The position numbers were made by a program, and so were the translations under genes. A DNA stretch of 64,000 nucleotides, taken from NCBI GenBank assembly GCA_026129545.1, contig JAHCHX010000001.1:1797501-1861500 (forward strand). The letters run 5' to 3'. The first letter of the stretch is position 1. Each line of letters starts with the position of its first letter. This document shows positions 10,460-19,253 of this stretch, piece by piece. The stretch comes from Saprospiraceae bacterium (GTDB lineage: Bacteria; Bacteroidota; Bacteroidia; Chitinophagales; Saprospiraceae). Below the pieces are notes generated by a model. It saw only the letters and a list, made by a program, of their open reading frames with translations. It did not search any database and was not told the DNA's origin.

Positions 10460-10494
10460 AAGCCCGGCGGAGGAGTCTGCCGGGCTTGTTTTTT
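10460..10494 (+). terminator. Intrinsic terminator between convergent genes
   Basis: Stem AAGCCCGGC / GCCGGGCTT (10460-10468 with 10479-10487) followed by TGTTTTTT. It sits between the plus-strand anti-sigma candidate and the convergent NYN-domain gene, whose stop codon is at 10495. Confidence 0.85.
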
Positions 10495-11409
10495 CTACCT
10501 GATTAATTTCACGTTGCGTGCGATAGGCTCCCCACGCTCGTTTTTTCCCATCGTGAACTCCACCATATCACCCTCGCGCAAGTCGTTGAAATCCGTGTCA
10601 ACGAGGAAAGAATAGTGAAAGAACAAGTTGTTGGTTTGAGGGTAAGAGATGAACCCGTAGCCATCCTTCATGCTAAAAATAGTGCTGGTCTTCACTTCGC
10701 CCTCCTCCACTTCCACCGTCTCCTCGCTGCCATTCAACACGGGTATCTTTTTGCGCTCGACAAACAATCGGCTCACCGCGAAGCCCTCGTCGTCGTCTTT
10801 TTCGATGAACTTCTCCATCGCAATCGGGTACGTCACTTCTTCCCACAGATACTGCGAGGTGACGGTGGTGCGGCGGCGGCCCTCCTCGTCGAAGTATTCA
10901 TAGTCCCACCCCAACAACATCACGCGAACGCCGAGCGTGTGCAACTTGCGCACGAGCGGCACGAAATCACTATCGGAAGCGATAAGCACCACCGCGTCGA
11001 ACTGCTTGTGCAATGCCAACTCAAAAGCTTCCAAGGCCATCCACACATCAATGCCTCGCTCTTGGCGAAAGCCCTGAAAAGTGGTGCGCACGGGCAGGTA
11101 GTGGGTCGTCACCCCCTCCATCATAAGTATATCGTCGAAAAGACGGTCGTAGAAAAGGCGATTGCCCTCGGCGCTGGCTTCTTGGGCAGAGAGGCGCCCC
11201 CGAAAATAGTGCGCGTCCACGATTTGGCAAAGATGGAAATCCTTGCCCTCTTCTTCCGCGATGCGGTGCCGAACGAACTCGTGCAGGCCAGCGATGCTGA
11301 GGCGGCTGCGTCGTTCGTGGTGGTAGGCGTAATAGTTGGAAACGTGAAGGAAATAATTACCGTCGTAAAAGACCCCTATTCGGGTCAACTTCTGCTGACT
11401 ATCAGACAT
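10495..11409 (-). CDS. NYN (LabA/PIN-like) domain protein with C-terminal cold-shock-like domain
   Basis: 304 residues. The N-terminal domain has RIGVFYDGNYF, DAHYFRGRLS, DVWMALEAFE and ASDSDFVPLVRKL plus GVRVMLLGWDYE, matching the NYN/LabA-DUF88 PIN-like nuclease fold with its set of acidic metal-binding residues (DGN, DVW, SDSDF). The last ~65 residues (TSTIFSMKDGYGFISYP, NNLFFHYSFL, LREGDMVEFTM) read as an OB-fold cold-shock domain. The combination suggests a cytoplasmic ribonuclease with its own RNA-binding domain; the target is unknown. The stop is TAG, showing that amber codons end normal genes here. Confidence 0.85.
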   Translation of the reverse strand: MSDSQQKLTRIGVFYDGNYFLHVSNYYAYHHERRSRLSIAGLHEFVRHRIAEEEGKDFHLCQIVDAHYFRGRLSAQEASAEGNRLFYDRLFDDILMMEGVTTHYLPVRTTFQGFRQERGIDVWMALEAFELALHKQFDAVVLIASDSDFVPLVRKLHTLGVRVMLLGWDYEYFDEEGRRRTTVTSQYLWEEVTYPIAMEKFIEKDDDEGFAVSRLFVERKKIPVLNGSEETVEVEEGEVKTSTIFSMKDGYGFISYPQTNNLFFHYSFLVDTDFNDLREGDMVEFTMGKNERGEPIARNVKLIR

Positions 11410-11648
11410 TTACTGCTAGATTTTGATGCTTTAATTGTTAAACCGACGAATCACTTTGGCACAGGGAACGAACGCATCATTTTGGCAATAATCCTTGGTT
11501 GTTTTTCTATGGAAGCAGTCGTGATGGCAAATCAATACGGGGTGCAAAGGACAGTTATTTCAACGGGAAAAACCATGCCGTTTTGAAATAAAAAATCAAT
11601 AAAAAAATTACCCGAAAGGCAGGAAGCACAAGCCTCCATGGAGCATAT

Positions 11649-12188
11649 CTATGATTCCAAATCCGCAAAGAATTTCCTTAGCTCCGTCGCATCTTTTGGC
11701 TTGATGCGGCCACCGAGAATAAGGCGCAATTCGCGGCGGCGAGCGGCGCTCTCGTAGAGTTGTTGTTCTTCGCTGGAAAGGGGCAGGACGGGTGGCACCT
11801 GCACTGGATTTTTCCTTTTATCGTCAACGGCAACAAAGGTGAAGTATGCGTGATTGCAGCGCCGGGGCTTTTGCCCTTTGATGTCGTTGGCAAAAACCTC
11901 GACGTAAATTTCCACAGAAGTGTTGAAGGCTCGCGTCACACAGGCCTCCAATGTGATGACATCGCCCAGATGAATCGGGTTTTGAAACGAAATATAGTCC
12001 ACTGCCACCGTCACCACATGTGCCTCGCAGTGCTTGCCCGCACAAATGGCGCTCACAATATCCATCCATCGCATCAGATACCCGCCCATCAGGTTGCCCA
12101 TTGGGTTCGTGTCGTTGGGCATGATGAGCTCCGTCATCACGGTCTTGCTTTCAGATACTTTTTTGGGTGTCAGGTTTTGTTTTGCCAT
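11649..12188 (-). CDS. Acyl-CoA thioesterase (hotdog fold, YciA/ACOT type)
   Basis: 179 residues. It begins with a basic lead then VMTELIMPNDTNPMGNLMGG, the hallmark N-terminal segment of the bacterial ACOT/YciA thioesterases, with the catalytic Asp/Asn region and LMRWMDIVSAI following. VDYISFQNPIHLGDVI and FVAVDDKRKNPVQVPPV are also family features. It hydrolyses acyl-CoA to free CoA and fatty acid in the cytosol. The gene stands alone between two minus-strand neighbours and ends in TAG. Confidence 0.9.
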   Translation of the reverse strand: MAKQNLTPKKVSESKTVMTELIMPNDTNPMGNLMGGYLMRWMDIVSAICAGKHCEAHVVTVAVDYISFQNPIHLGDVITLEACVTRAFNTSVEIYVEVFANDIKGQKPRRCNHAYFTFVAVDDKRKNPVQVPPVLPLSSEEQQLYESAARRRELRLILGGRIKPKDATELRKFFADLES

Positions 12189-12359
12189 AAAAGGGTTGAC
12201 AACAATTGTTGTGTTAGTGTTGGTTATACTTCACGCCGCCGGGTTTTGGGCATGGGAAAAAGTGCAATCTGCTCAAAATCAGGGAGAGCGAGCAGGGCCG
12301 TCTAATAAATCCTAACGAATCAAGGTATAAAAAAGGAGCGCCCGTTGGGTGGACCTTCA

Positions 12360-12920
12360 TCAACTTTTCCCCATGCTCATCAGCCATTTTCCCCTCAACG
12401 CCCACTCATAAGTGCCAAACAGCACGCCCGAAAAGAACAAATCACCCATCACCGTATTCTTCAAGAAAGGCAAACCAGCCGTGTAGCAAGCCATAAGGCC
12501 AGCAGCCGTCTTGGGGTACATCGCACCTTCGAACCAAACACTAAAATTGGTGACAAGGAAAAAAATGAGGGAAGCGGTAAGGCTTGCGGCCACCACGCGC
12601 AGCGGCGCCACTTTTCTGCTGAGCATCCACCAGCCCACGACCATGACAATGCCAAACGCCGCATAAATCCACCACGATGTAATCAACGTGAAGCTCGGGT
12701 AATACTGCTGGTAGATGACATTGTTCAGAATCAAATCGCTGAAAAACAGCGCCAAAAAGGGGATGGCCAAGGTCAGTGCCTGACGGCTGAAATAAGCAGC
12801 GCCAAAAAGTGCCATAGCGCCTATGGGCGAAAAATTGTAGGGCGGATGGGGCAACAGGTTCAATCCCAAACGGGTGAAAGCGGCAAGGAACATCAGGGCT
12901 ATTGCGAGACGAATCTTCAT
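12360..12920 (-). CDS. Multi-pass membrane protein, DUF6580-like
   Basis: 186 residues from the ATG at 12920. An open extension to 13031 looks non-coding because the signal-like helix begins at MKIRLAIALMFLAAF. About five hydrophobic helices are visible, with the conserved segments PPYNFSPIGAMALFGAAYF near residue 30, SDLILNNVIY, and C-terminal PFLKNTVMGDLFFSGVLFG. These features recur in a Bacteroidota membrane family I recall as DUF6580. No function is known to me. Confidence 0.75.
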   Translation of the reverse strand: MKIRLAIALMFLAAFTRLGLNLLPHPPYNFSPIGAMALFGAAYFSRQALTLAIPFLALFFSDLILNNVIYQQYYPSFTLITSWWIYAAFGIVMVVGWWMLSRKVAPLRVVAASLTASLIFFLVTNFSVWFEGAMYPKTAAGLMACYTAGLPFLKNTVMGDLFFSGVLFGTYEWALRGKWLMSMGKS

Positions 12921-13102
12921 CTTGTCAAAATTTTGTTTGCGGGGCGAAGATACGGCGAACACGGCTTGACTTATGCCGTTTTTCGGAAAAACAGTTTTGC
13001 CAAAAAGCAATTGCTGTATCATTGCGCCCACGCTGAATCACGATTTTTGCGTTCTATCTGGAAATATCTTTTTCGCAAAACCCGCTCAATCACTCGAAGA
13101 AT

Positions 13103-14959
13103 ATGCTCAAACAAACGCTCTCGCTCTTCATCCTACTGCTCGCCTCGCACGCTTTCGCCCAGCCCGAACGCTGGCAGCAACGCGCCGACTACGAGATGAC
13201 CATTGACATGGATGCCGCCAAAAACCAATATCGCGGCTCGCAACGCATCACTTACACCAACAACAGCCCCGACACGCTCCACCGAGTGTTTTACCATCTA
13301 TATTTCAATGCCTTCCAGCCGGGCAGCATGATGGACGTGCGCTCGCGCACCATCGCCGATGCCGACGGACGTGTAGCCGACCGCATCTCGAAGCTCAAAG
13401 CCAACGAGCAGGGATGGATAAAAGTAAAATCGCTCCAACACGACGGCAAACCAGCCAGATTCAAAATAAGCGAGACCATTCTGGAAGTATCCCTCCCCCA
13501 GCCCATCCTACCGCATAGCACCTCTCTGTTGGAGATGGAGTGGGATGCCCAAGTGCCGCTCCAAATTCGACGTTCTGGCCGCGACAACAACGAGGGCGTG
13601 CGATTTTCCATGACCCAATGGTACCCCAAACTATGCGAGTACGATTATCAAGGCTGGCATGCCAACCCCTATATCGGTCGAGAGTTCTACGGCATCTGGG
13701 GCGATTTCGACGTGAAAATTTTGATTGACAAAAACTACCTCGTCGCCGCGGGTGGCTATCTGCAAAACCCGCAAGAAGTCGGCTACGGATACGAAACCTC
13801 CGGTCAGCTCGTGACCCGCCCCGCAGGCGACAAATTGCTCTGGCATTTCAAAGCCCCAGACGTACACGACTTTGCATGGGCTGCCGACCCTGATTTCACG
13901 CACACGAAAATCAACGCCGACGACGGCACGGTGATGCATTTTGTGTGGCAAAAAGGCATGGGCTACGATGCCCAATGGGAAAAACTGCCCAGCATCATGA
14001 ACCGCGCCCGCACAATTATGAACGAACGCTTTGGAAAATACCCGCACCGCGAGTACTATTTCATACAAGGTGGCGACGGCGGAATGGAATACCCGCTGGC
14101 CACGCTCATCACCGGCAACCGCCCGCTCAATAGTCTGGTGGGCGTGTCCATCCACGAACAAGTGCACTCGTGGTACCAGATGGTGCTAGGCAGCAACGAG
14201 AGCCTTTACGCATGGATGGACGAGGGATTCACCTCCTATGCCTCCGATATTGTGGAAAACGAACTTGCCCGCGAGGGGCTATTGCCCGGAAGAAAAGCGA
14301 GCACCAATCCTTTTGCAGGCACTTATTCGGCTTACAGGCAGCTGGCACTCAGCGGATTGGAAGAGCCGCTCACCACCCACGCCGACCGATTCAACACCAA
14401 CTATGCTTACGGATTGGCCGCCTATGTGAAAGGCTCGGTTTTTCTTCACCAATTAGAATATGTCATTGGGAAAAAAGCCTTGGCGGAGGGGTTGCTCCGC
14501 TACTTCGACACATGGAAATTCAAACACCCGAACGCCAACGACGTGATTCGAGTGTTTGAAAAACAAAGTGGCCTTGAACTGGATTGGTACAAAGAAGATT
14601 GGGTGCACACGACGAACACCATCGACTATTCCATCAATGAGGTGGTGGCCGACGGCAGACGCGCCACCAAGGTGGTCATCGGGCGAAATGGCCGCATGGC
14701 CATGCCTTTGGACATCGTGGTCACTTACGAAAAAGGAGAGCAGGAACTGTTTTACGTCCCGCTCGAAAGCATGCGCGGCGAAAAACCCGCCGAGGACGGC
14801 ACCAAGCGCACCGTGCTGCCCGCCCACAGATGGGTGGACCCCACTTACGAGTTTGAAATCCCGGAACGACTGAAAAACATTTCCAAAATAGAGATAGACC
14901 CCTCTGGACGCTTGGCGGATGTGAAACGGGAAGACAATGTGTGGGAGCGGAAGGATTGA
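13103..14959 (+). CDS. Secreted M1 family zinc metallopeptidase
   Basis: 618 residues with a signal peptide (FILLLASHAFA, cleavage before QPE). The N-terminal beta domain is followed by the catalytic domain: GGMEYPLATLI replaces the GAMEN substrate motif, and the zinc site is HEQVH at residues 351-355 with the third ligand in WMDEGFTSYASD. The C-terminal region has FKHPNANDVIRVFEKQSG and DWYKEDWVH. This is the M1 aminopeptidase-like architecture common in Bacteroidota exported peptidases. It is expected to cleave peptides in the periplasm or outside. It stands alone between a divergent membrane gene and a small ORF. Confidence 0.93.
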   Translation: MLKQTLSLFILLLASHAFAQPERWQQRADYEMTIDMDAAKNQYRGSQRITYTNNSPDTLHRVFYHLYFNAFQPGSMMDVRSRTIADADGRVADRISKLKANEQGWIKVKSLQHDGKPARFKISETILEVSLPQPILPHSTSLLEMEWDAQVPLQIRRSGRDNNEGVRFSMTQWYPKLCEYDYQGWHANPYIGREFYGIWGDFDVKILIDKNYLVAAGGYLQNPQEVGYGYETSGQLVTRPAGDKLLWHFKAPDVHDFAWAADPDFTHTKINADDGTVMHFVWQKGMGYDAQWEKLPSIMNRARTIMNERFGKYPHREYYFIQGGDGGMEYPLATLITGNRPLNSLVGVSIHEQVHSWYQMVLGSNESLYAWMDEGFTSYASDIVENELAREGLLPGRKASTNPFAGTYSAYRQLALSGLEEPLTTHADRFNTNYAYGLAAYVKGSVFLHQLEYVIGKKALAEGLLRYFDTWKFKHPNANDVIRVFEKQSGLELDWYKEDWVHTTNTIDYSINEVVADGRRATKVVIGRNGRMAMPLDIVVTYEKGEQELFYVPLESMRGEKPAEDGTKRTVLPAHRWVDPTYEFEIPERLKNISKIEIDPSGRLADVKREDNVWERKD

Positions 14960-15056
14960 AAATGACAAGCCCTCCCCTCTGTCATTGTTCTCCAAAAATA
15001 TAGCCACTCGAAGACACAGGGCATCGCCCTGGCAAACACATTTCTTTGCAATTCCT

Positions 15057-15064
15057 TAACTTTG
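15057..15064 (+). promoter_or_regulatory. Candidate -7 promoter box TAACTTTG
   Basis: TAACTTTG fits the Bacteroidota -7 consensus TAnnTTTG and lies 54 bases before the small ORF at 15118. A convincing -33 TTTG at the usual spacing is not visible, so this is tentative. Confidence 0.4.
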
Positions 15065-15117
15065 CAGGTGTAAAAGTCCCCCAATCATAAGCAGACCTTT
15101 GCGTTTGGCTTTAGTTT

Positions 15118-15456
15118 ATGTCTGTCATATTCAAATCGTTCCGAGTTTTCATGTTCGTTGCCGCCGCTTGTTTGGTGGTCAATGATGTTGCGCGACTGGT
15201 CTTCCCTTTTGCGCAACAGACGCTTGTCATGCAAGACAGCGGAGACGAGGAGCAAGACGACAACAGCAGCCAAAACGCATATTCTTTTTTCGAGGAGGAG
15301 GTAAAAAGCACCTCCCACAAAGAGCGCCTACAACAGTGGTTCTCTGTCTCTTGCGAAGTGGAGGCCTCCGTCGCACATCTCATCAAGGATGACAAGGTCA
15401 GGCATCTGGCTTTCATCCCGATTTTTTCACCCCCTCCCAACCTTTCCCCTTTGTAA
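15118..15456 (+). CDS. Small hypothetical protein with N-terminal hydrophobic segment
   Basis: 112 residues, not recognised. Residues about 8-28 (RVFMFVAAACLVVNDVARLV) are hydrophobic and may be a signal or membrane anchor. A short acidic stretch (DSGDEEQDDNSS) follows, then EEEVKSTSHKERLQQWF. It is preceded by a TAnnTTTG-like box and followed by the SulP transporter on the same strand, so it may belong to that transcription unit. Coding status is supported by position and composition only. Confidence 0.5.
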   Translation: MSVIFKSFRVFMFVAAACLVVNDVARLVFPFAQQTLVMQDSGDEEQDDNSSQNAYSFFEEEVKSTSHKERLQQWFSVSCEVEASVAHLIKDDKVRHLAFIPIFSPPPNLSPL

Positions 15457-15674
15457 GGGACGACGACCTCCGTTCCCTATGGTCGCCCTTGTCGTGCATC
15501 AATCCTGACTTTTCCGCTACCCGGCTGTATCTCCGACGTGTTATTGTTTCCAGCACCTAAAACTCGCGCAAACGCCTGACGGCGAATTGTCGCGCTCCCG
15601 GCTGACCCATCTATTTTTCACAACAACTCTCCTCATCCCTCTCTATGGACGGGCTGAACAAAACATTTAATTCC

Positions 15675-17330
15675 ATGCAAAAGACTAACCTTTTCGCACA
15701 CCTGAAACAAGATTTGCCAGCAGGCTTGGTTGTGTTCCTCATAGCGCTTCCATTGTGCCTCGGCATCGCTCTGGCATCGGGCGCCCCACTTTTTTCAGGC
15801 ATGATCGCCGGCTTTGTGGGTGGCATCGTCATCGGGATGCTGAGCAATTCGCACACGAGCGTGAGCGGGCCGGCAGCGGGACTCACAGCGGTTGTTCTGG
15901 TTGCCATTCAGCAGCTCGGCGCTTTCGAGACATTTTTGCTGGCCGTGATGCTGGCAGGGGCGTTGCAACTGGTGCTGGGATTTGCCCGCGCAGGTTCCAT
16001 CGCCGATTTTTTCCCCTCTAGTGTCATTAAGGGTATGCTCACAGCCATTGGTGTCATCATTATTTTGAAACAGATACCACACGCGCTGGGCTACGACAAA
16101 ACCGCCGAGGGGCATCTATCCTTTTTTGAAAACAACGGCAGCAACACCTTCACCTCCATATGGCAGACCGTGACGCATTACATTCATCCGGGCGCCACAT
16201 TGGTATCGCTTGTGGCCATTGGCATTTTGTTGCTTTGGGAAAAACCTGTCATCAAAAAGCGGACGGGTTTTGTGCCCGGTGCCTTGATAGCCGTGATAGC
16301 CAGCGTGCTCCTCAACGAGTTGTTCAAAACTTGGGGCGGCTCTTGGGTCATCATGTCAGAGCATCTCGTCAGCATTCCAGTGCCGGAAAACATGGGGGCC
16401 TTTTTGGGGCAATTCACCTTACCTGACTTTAGCCAGTTGTCCAACCCAAAAGTTTACACAGCCGCCTTCACCATCTGCGTGATTGCATCCATCGAAACCT
16501 TGCTGTGCATAGAGGCTGTGGACAACATAGACCCCTACAAACGCAGCACAAATCCCAACAAAGAACTGAAAGCACAAGGCGTAGGCAATTTGCTGTCGGG
16601 CCTTATTGGTGGCTTGCCCATCACCTCTGTCATAGTGCGTAGCTCAGCCAACGTCAACGCAGGTGCTCGCACCAAAATGGCTGCCATCCTGCACGGGATG
16701 TTTTTGCTCATCTGCCTTGCTTTAATACCCAGCCTTCTCAATCTTATCCCCTTGTCTGCTTTGGCAGCGGTACTCATCTTAACAGGATACAAACTCGCCA
16801 AAATTTCTATTTTCAAAGAAATGTGGAACAACGGGAAATACCAGTGGTGGCCATTCATCATCACGGTGGTGGCGGTGGTGTTCACCGATTTGCTCACCGG
16901 CGTGGGTATCGGCTTGGCAGCCAGCGCGTTTGCCATTTTGCGCGGCAATATGAAAAACTCCTACTATTTCCGAAAGGAAAAATATCAGGATGGCGATTTG
17001 ATTCACATCAAACTGTCGCAAGAAGTTTCCTTCCTCAACAAAGCCAGCATCAAACAAACACTCGAACACTTGCCAGAAAAATCGCGGGTGCTGATAGATG
17101 CCACTGACACGGCTTACATTGATTTCGACGTGTTGGAAATCATCAAGGATTTCTGCAACGTGAAAGCCCCCAACATGGATATTGATGTGACGCTTAAAGG
17201 CTTCCACGAACGCTACAACATTGGCGAGTCAGACTTTGTGACCTATGAACCAGCAGAAGAGGGCGCTGGCAAGACATGGAAAAACGGGCATCCACCTAAG
17301 GGCAAAAAGGCAGATGCTTTGGCCAATTGA
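15675..17330 (+). CDS. SulP family inorganic anion transporter with STAS domain
   Basis: 551 residues from the ATG at 15675; an in-frame ATG at 15645 would add ten residues. It opens with [21 protein letters not shown], the SulP signature, followed by 10-12 membrane helices including [33 protein letters not shown] and [20 protein letters not shown]. The last ~120 residues are a STAS domain ([31 protein letters not shown]). Members carry sulfate, bicarbonate or other anions across the inner membrane. No carbonic anhydrase gene is adjacent in the window, so the substrate stays open. Confidence 0.92.
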   Translation: MQKTNLFAHLKQDLPAGLVVFLIALPLCLGIALASGAPLFSGMIAGFVGGIVIGMLSNSHTSVSGPAAGLTAVVLVAIQQLGAFETFLLAVMLAGALQLVLGFARAGSIADFFPSSVIKGMLTAIGVIIILKQIPHALGYDKTAEGHLSFFENNGSNTFTSIWQTVTHYIHPGATLVSLVAIGILLLWEKPVIKKRTGFVPGALIAVIASVLLNELFKTWGGSWVIMSEHLVSIPVPENMGAFLGQFTLPDFSQLSNPKVYTAAFTICVIASIETLLCIEAVDNIDPYKRSTNPNKELKAQGVGNLLSGLIGGLPITSVIVRSSANVNAGARTKMAAILHGMFLLICLALIPSLLNLIPLSALAAVLILTGYKLAKISIFKEMWNNGKYQWWPFIITVVAVVFTDLLTGVGIGLAASAFAILRGNMKNSYYFRKEKYQDGDLIHIKLSQEVSFLNKASIKQTLEHLPEKSRVLIDATDTAYIDFDVLEIIKDFCNVKAPNMDIDVTLKGFHERYNIGESDFVTYEPAEEGAGKTWKNGHPPKGKKADALAN

Positions 17331-17353
17331 ATTTCCTCTTTTTTTTGAGATTT

Positions 17354-17392
17354 GTGGCGTACCCAGAAGCAATTCGGTGCGCCACTTTTTTT
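17354..17392 (+). terminator. Intrinsic terminator of the SulP gene
   Basis: Ten-pair stem GTGGCGTACC / GGTGCGCCAC, including one G-U pair, followed by TTTTTTT, 23 bases after the SulP stop codon. Confidence 0.75.
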
Positions 17393-17462
17393 AGCGCAAT
17401 TCCCTTTTCTGGGCATCCTTCAACAAGGATTTTGCTCAGACGCGCCACTCCGTTCTTGATTT

Positions 17463-17568
17463 CCTCCACCACCTCCGGGTTCAGCAAAGTGGAAATATCG
17501 CTCAGATTGGAGGTCTCTCCTTCGGCGATTTTCCGCAAGATGCGGCGCATGATTTTCCCCGAACGGGT
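17463..17568 (-). pseudogene. Detached copy C of the acs 3' end
   Basis: 106 bases matching the last part of acs (19161-19266) with four differences that I can count by eye. Read on the minus strand it encodes the C-terminus of acetyl-CoA synthetase ([20 protein letters not shown], then NPEVVEEIK), after which the frame runs on into unrelated residues. It has no start of its own. Its upstream edge coincides with the stop codon of the PIN toxin gene (TAA at 17568-17570). It could be the original acs terminus displaced by insertion of TA modules, or an older duplicate. Confidence 0.85.
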
Positions 17569-17981
17569 TAGAGCGACTTGACAAGTGCCAAAAACTCGTC
17601 AATCCGAATCCGCGTCACTTTTGGAAAAGGAATTTGTTCCAATATGTCGAAATGCCCGTCTTCCGAAACCAGCATATCTGCGCCATAGGCAATGCAAGTG
17701 TCCACATACTTGTCGTCGTCCTCATCGGCTGCTATCAAGCGCCACTGAAAGTAGGATTGAACAAAGTGGACATTCGGCAGAATATGCAACAAATCAATGA
17801 AATTCTGTGCAGTGCGCTCGCCATATTTTTCTGTGATAATTTCCTCATATTCAAGCAGAATGTCGTGATTCACTGCCAGTTCAAATTTTTGCGCCACGAG
17901 CGCGAGATAAATCGGGTGGTACTTCGAGCGAGAAGTCAGCGACATCACCCAAACGTTGGTGTCAATAACGAATTTAGGCAT
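17568..17981 (-). CDS. PIN-domain toxin of a type II TA module
   Basis: 137 residues. It starts [12 protein letters not shown] with the first PIN aspartate, has [11 protein letters not shown] in the middle, and ends with [18 protein letters not shown] and SEDGHF, which supply the remaining acidic metal ligands. This fits the PIN nuclease family formerly annotated as COG1569 toxins. It should act as a metal-dependent RNase in the cytosol, neutralised by the product of the gene one base upstream. All expected acidic residues are present, so it looks active, unlike the toxins in the nuo operon. The stop codon lies at the edge of acs-tail copy C. Confidence 0.88.
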   Translation of the reverse strand: MPKFVIDTNVWVMSLTSRSKYHPIYLALVAQKFELAVNHDILLEYEEIITEKYGERTAQNFIDLLHILPNVHFVQSYFQWRLIAADEDDDKYVDTCIAYGADMLVSEDGHFDILEQIPFPKVTRIRIDEFLALVKSL

Positions 17982-17982
17982 T

Positions 17983-18204
17983 TCAGCGAGTTGAGGATGT
18001 TTTCACCCGCTTATGTCCCTGTTTCCAAGATTCGATATCCGCTTGCGAATAGCCCCTTTCGTCAAAGGCTTTGTCTGCTTCTGCTACTGTTTTTTTGGCA
18101 AGAAACTCGATGATGATGGCTTTCAGTTCTGCCAAATCGCGCTCCGACATTGGGCGTGCGAGCAATTGCAGAATTTCTCGTTGAGCAGGATTGAGTGCAG
18201 ACAT
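17983..18204 (-). CDS. Antitoxin partner of the PIN toxin
   Basis: 73 residues, upstream of the PIN toxin with a one-base gap. The pattern LNPAQREILQLLARPMSERD, LAELKAIIIEFLAKK, then DERGYSQADIESWKQGHKR is typical of small antitoxins paired with COG1569-type PIN toxins. Its ATG lies six bases downstream of the repeat that contains acs-tail copy B and a TACTTTTG promoter box, so transcription probably begins in that repeat. Confidence 0.75.
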   Translation of the reverse strand: MSALNPAQREILQLLARPMSERDLAELKAIIIEFLAKKTVAEADKAFDERGYSQADIESWKQGHKRVKTSSTR

Positions 18205-18209
18205 GGTTG

Positions 18210-18359
18210 TTTTTTTTACAAAAGTAGCCGTTTTTGTTCAAATTTTAGTCGCCCCAACTTTAATCTCCTCCACCACCTCCGGGTTCAGCAAAGTGGAAAT
18301 ATCGCCCAGATTGGAGGTCTCTCCCTCTGCGATTTTCCGCAAGATGCGCCGCATGATTT
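18210..18359 (-). repeat. Copy B of the acs 3' end plus downstream promoter segment
   Basis: 150 bases identical to 19104-19253 except one base (18250). Read on the minus strand it contains the last 38 codons of acs, the stop codon, and a further ~40 bases ending in GGCTACTTTTGTAAAAAAAA. The latter includes TACTTTTG, a match to the TAnnTTTG promoter box. It separates the two TA modules: nine bases from the DUF3368 toxin stop on one side and six bases from the next antitoxin start on the other. Confidence 0.93.
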
Positions 18360-18367
18360 CGAGTACT

Positions 18368-18856
18368 TCATTCTCCCGATTGCTGCAATACTTGACGATA
18401 AGGACTATCGTGGATGTAGAAGTTCGCTTTAATTCGCAGGTCATCCAGAATTGGGCGTAAAAGAGTTATCAACCCGGCATTCTTCGCTCGCATGAACACA
18501 CCCAACAGCCCAATGATTTTGAGTCCTTCAGCAAGCGCGGCCTCCCTGCCTTCTATCTCGTCAATCAACAAATAATCTGCTCCGATTTCCTTAGCCAGTG
18601 CTATGGCTTCGGATTCCCCATCATCCAAAAAGGCACGCAGCAGATTGACATGAGCAACGTTTTGCACTACGGCGACCTCTAACCAAGAAGCGTTTTTCAG
18701 AACGAAAAGATTATGCCTGAAATCGGTTTCCAGCAACTGCAATTCCGACATCACTTTTGTAGGCACAATGACTTTTTTGAAAAGAGCAGGCAACAAATCC
18801 AATTGCCCCACCAAAAACAAGGCAGAAAGGGGCGAGGTATCGCTAACCACAATCAT
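18368..18856 (-). CDS. DUF3368 PIN-like toxin
   Basis: 162 residues. It begins [20 protein letters not shown], continues with [29 protein letters not shown] and [13 protein letters not shown], and ends with [20 protein letters not shown]. These are the landmarks of the DUF3368 branch of PIN-like nucleases, with acidic residues intact. Its ATG overlaps the stop of the UPF0175 antitoxin by one base, indicating translational coupling. The stop codon is nine bases from the copy-B acs tail. Confidence 0.9.
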   Translation of the reverse strand: MIVVSDTSPLSALFLVGQLDLLPALFKKVIVPTKVMSELQLLETDFRHNLFVLKNASWLEVAVVQNVAHVNLLRAFLDDGESEAIALAKEIGADYLLIDEIEGREAALAEGLKIIGLLGVFMRAKNAGLITLLRPILDDLRIKANFYIHDSPYRQVLQQSGE

Positions 18857-19095
18857 CAGGCGGGCATATTTTCAATGGTGCGTAAATCTTCTTCAAACTG
18901 CTCGATGCCATAGTGCACGGGGACATTTCGTTCGGCGAGTATTTGCCGAAAACGAAACCAATCCAATCCCGCCAGTTTGCGTGCCTTGCCAAAAGACATT
19001 TTGTTGGCAGCATACATGGCAATTGCTATTTCAAGGCGTAGTTCCTCTTCTGTCATTTTTGCACCAAGCAATTCATCAGGAATGGTGAGTGTCAT
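18856..19095 (-). CDS. UPF0175 family antitoxin
   Basis: 79 residues: TLTIPDELL, EEELRLEIAIAMYAANKMSF, GKARKLAGLDWFRFRQIL, RNVPVHYGIEQFEEDL. This is the UPF0175 antitoxin pattern, a DNA-binding antitoxin regularly paired with DUF3368 toxins. Its start lies nine bases after the acs-tail repeat copy A, which carries the TACTTTTG box. The module is co-directional with acs and 36 bases downstream of its stop, so read-through from acs is also possible. Confidence 0.9.
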   Translation of the reverse strand: MTLTIPDELLGAKMTEEELRLEIAIAMYAANKMSFGKARKLAGLDWFRFRQILAERNVPVHYGIEQFEEDLRTIENMPA

Positions 19096-19103
19096 TGCCT
19101 TAT

Positions 19104-19253
19104 TTTTTTTTACAAAAGTAGCCGTTTTTGTTCAAATTTTAGTTGCCCCAACTTTAATCTCCTCCACCACCTCCGGGTTCAGCAAAGTGGAAATATCGCC
19201 CAGATTGGAGGTCTCTCCCTCTGCGATTTTCCGCAAGATGCGCCGCATGATTT
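19104..19253 (-). repeat. Copy A of the repeat: functional acs 3' end plus promoter segment
   Basis: The 150-base repeat in its native setting: the C-terminal coding end of acs, the stop codon at 19132-19134, and the following ~28 bases with TACTTTTG on the minus strand. It is almost identical to 18210-18359 (one difference). The part at 19161-19253 is also present in copy C, which extends to the base matching 19266. Confidence 0.93.

Noticed and set aside
15457..15674. Riboswitch or tRNA upstream of the SulP gene
   Set aside because: The stretch is GC-rich with short self-complementary pieces, but no cloverleaf and no riboswitch core that I recognise.
17296..17550. 84-residue minus-strand protein at the end of the SulP gene
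   Set aside because: It begins inside acs-tail copy C ([11 protein letters not shown]) and continues into non-coding sequence and the SulP 3' end; it is a truncated duplicate, not a gene.
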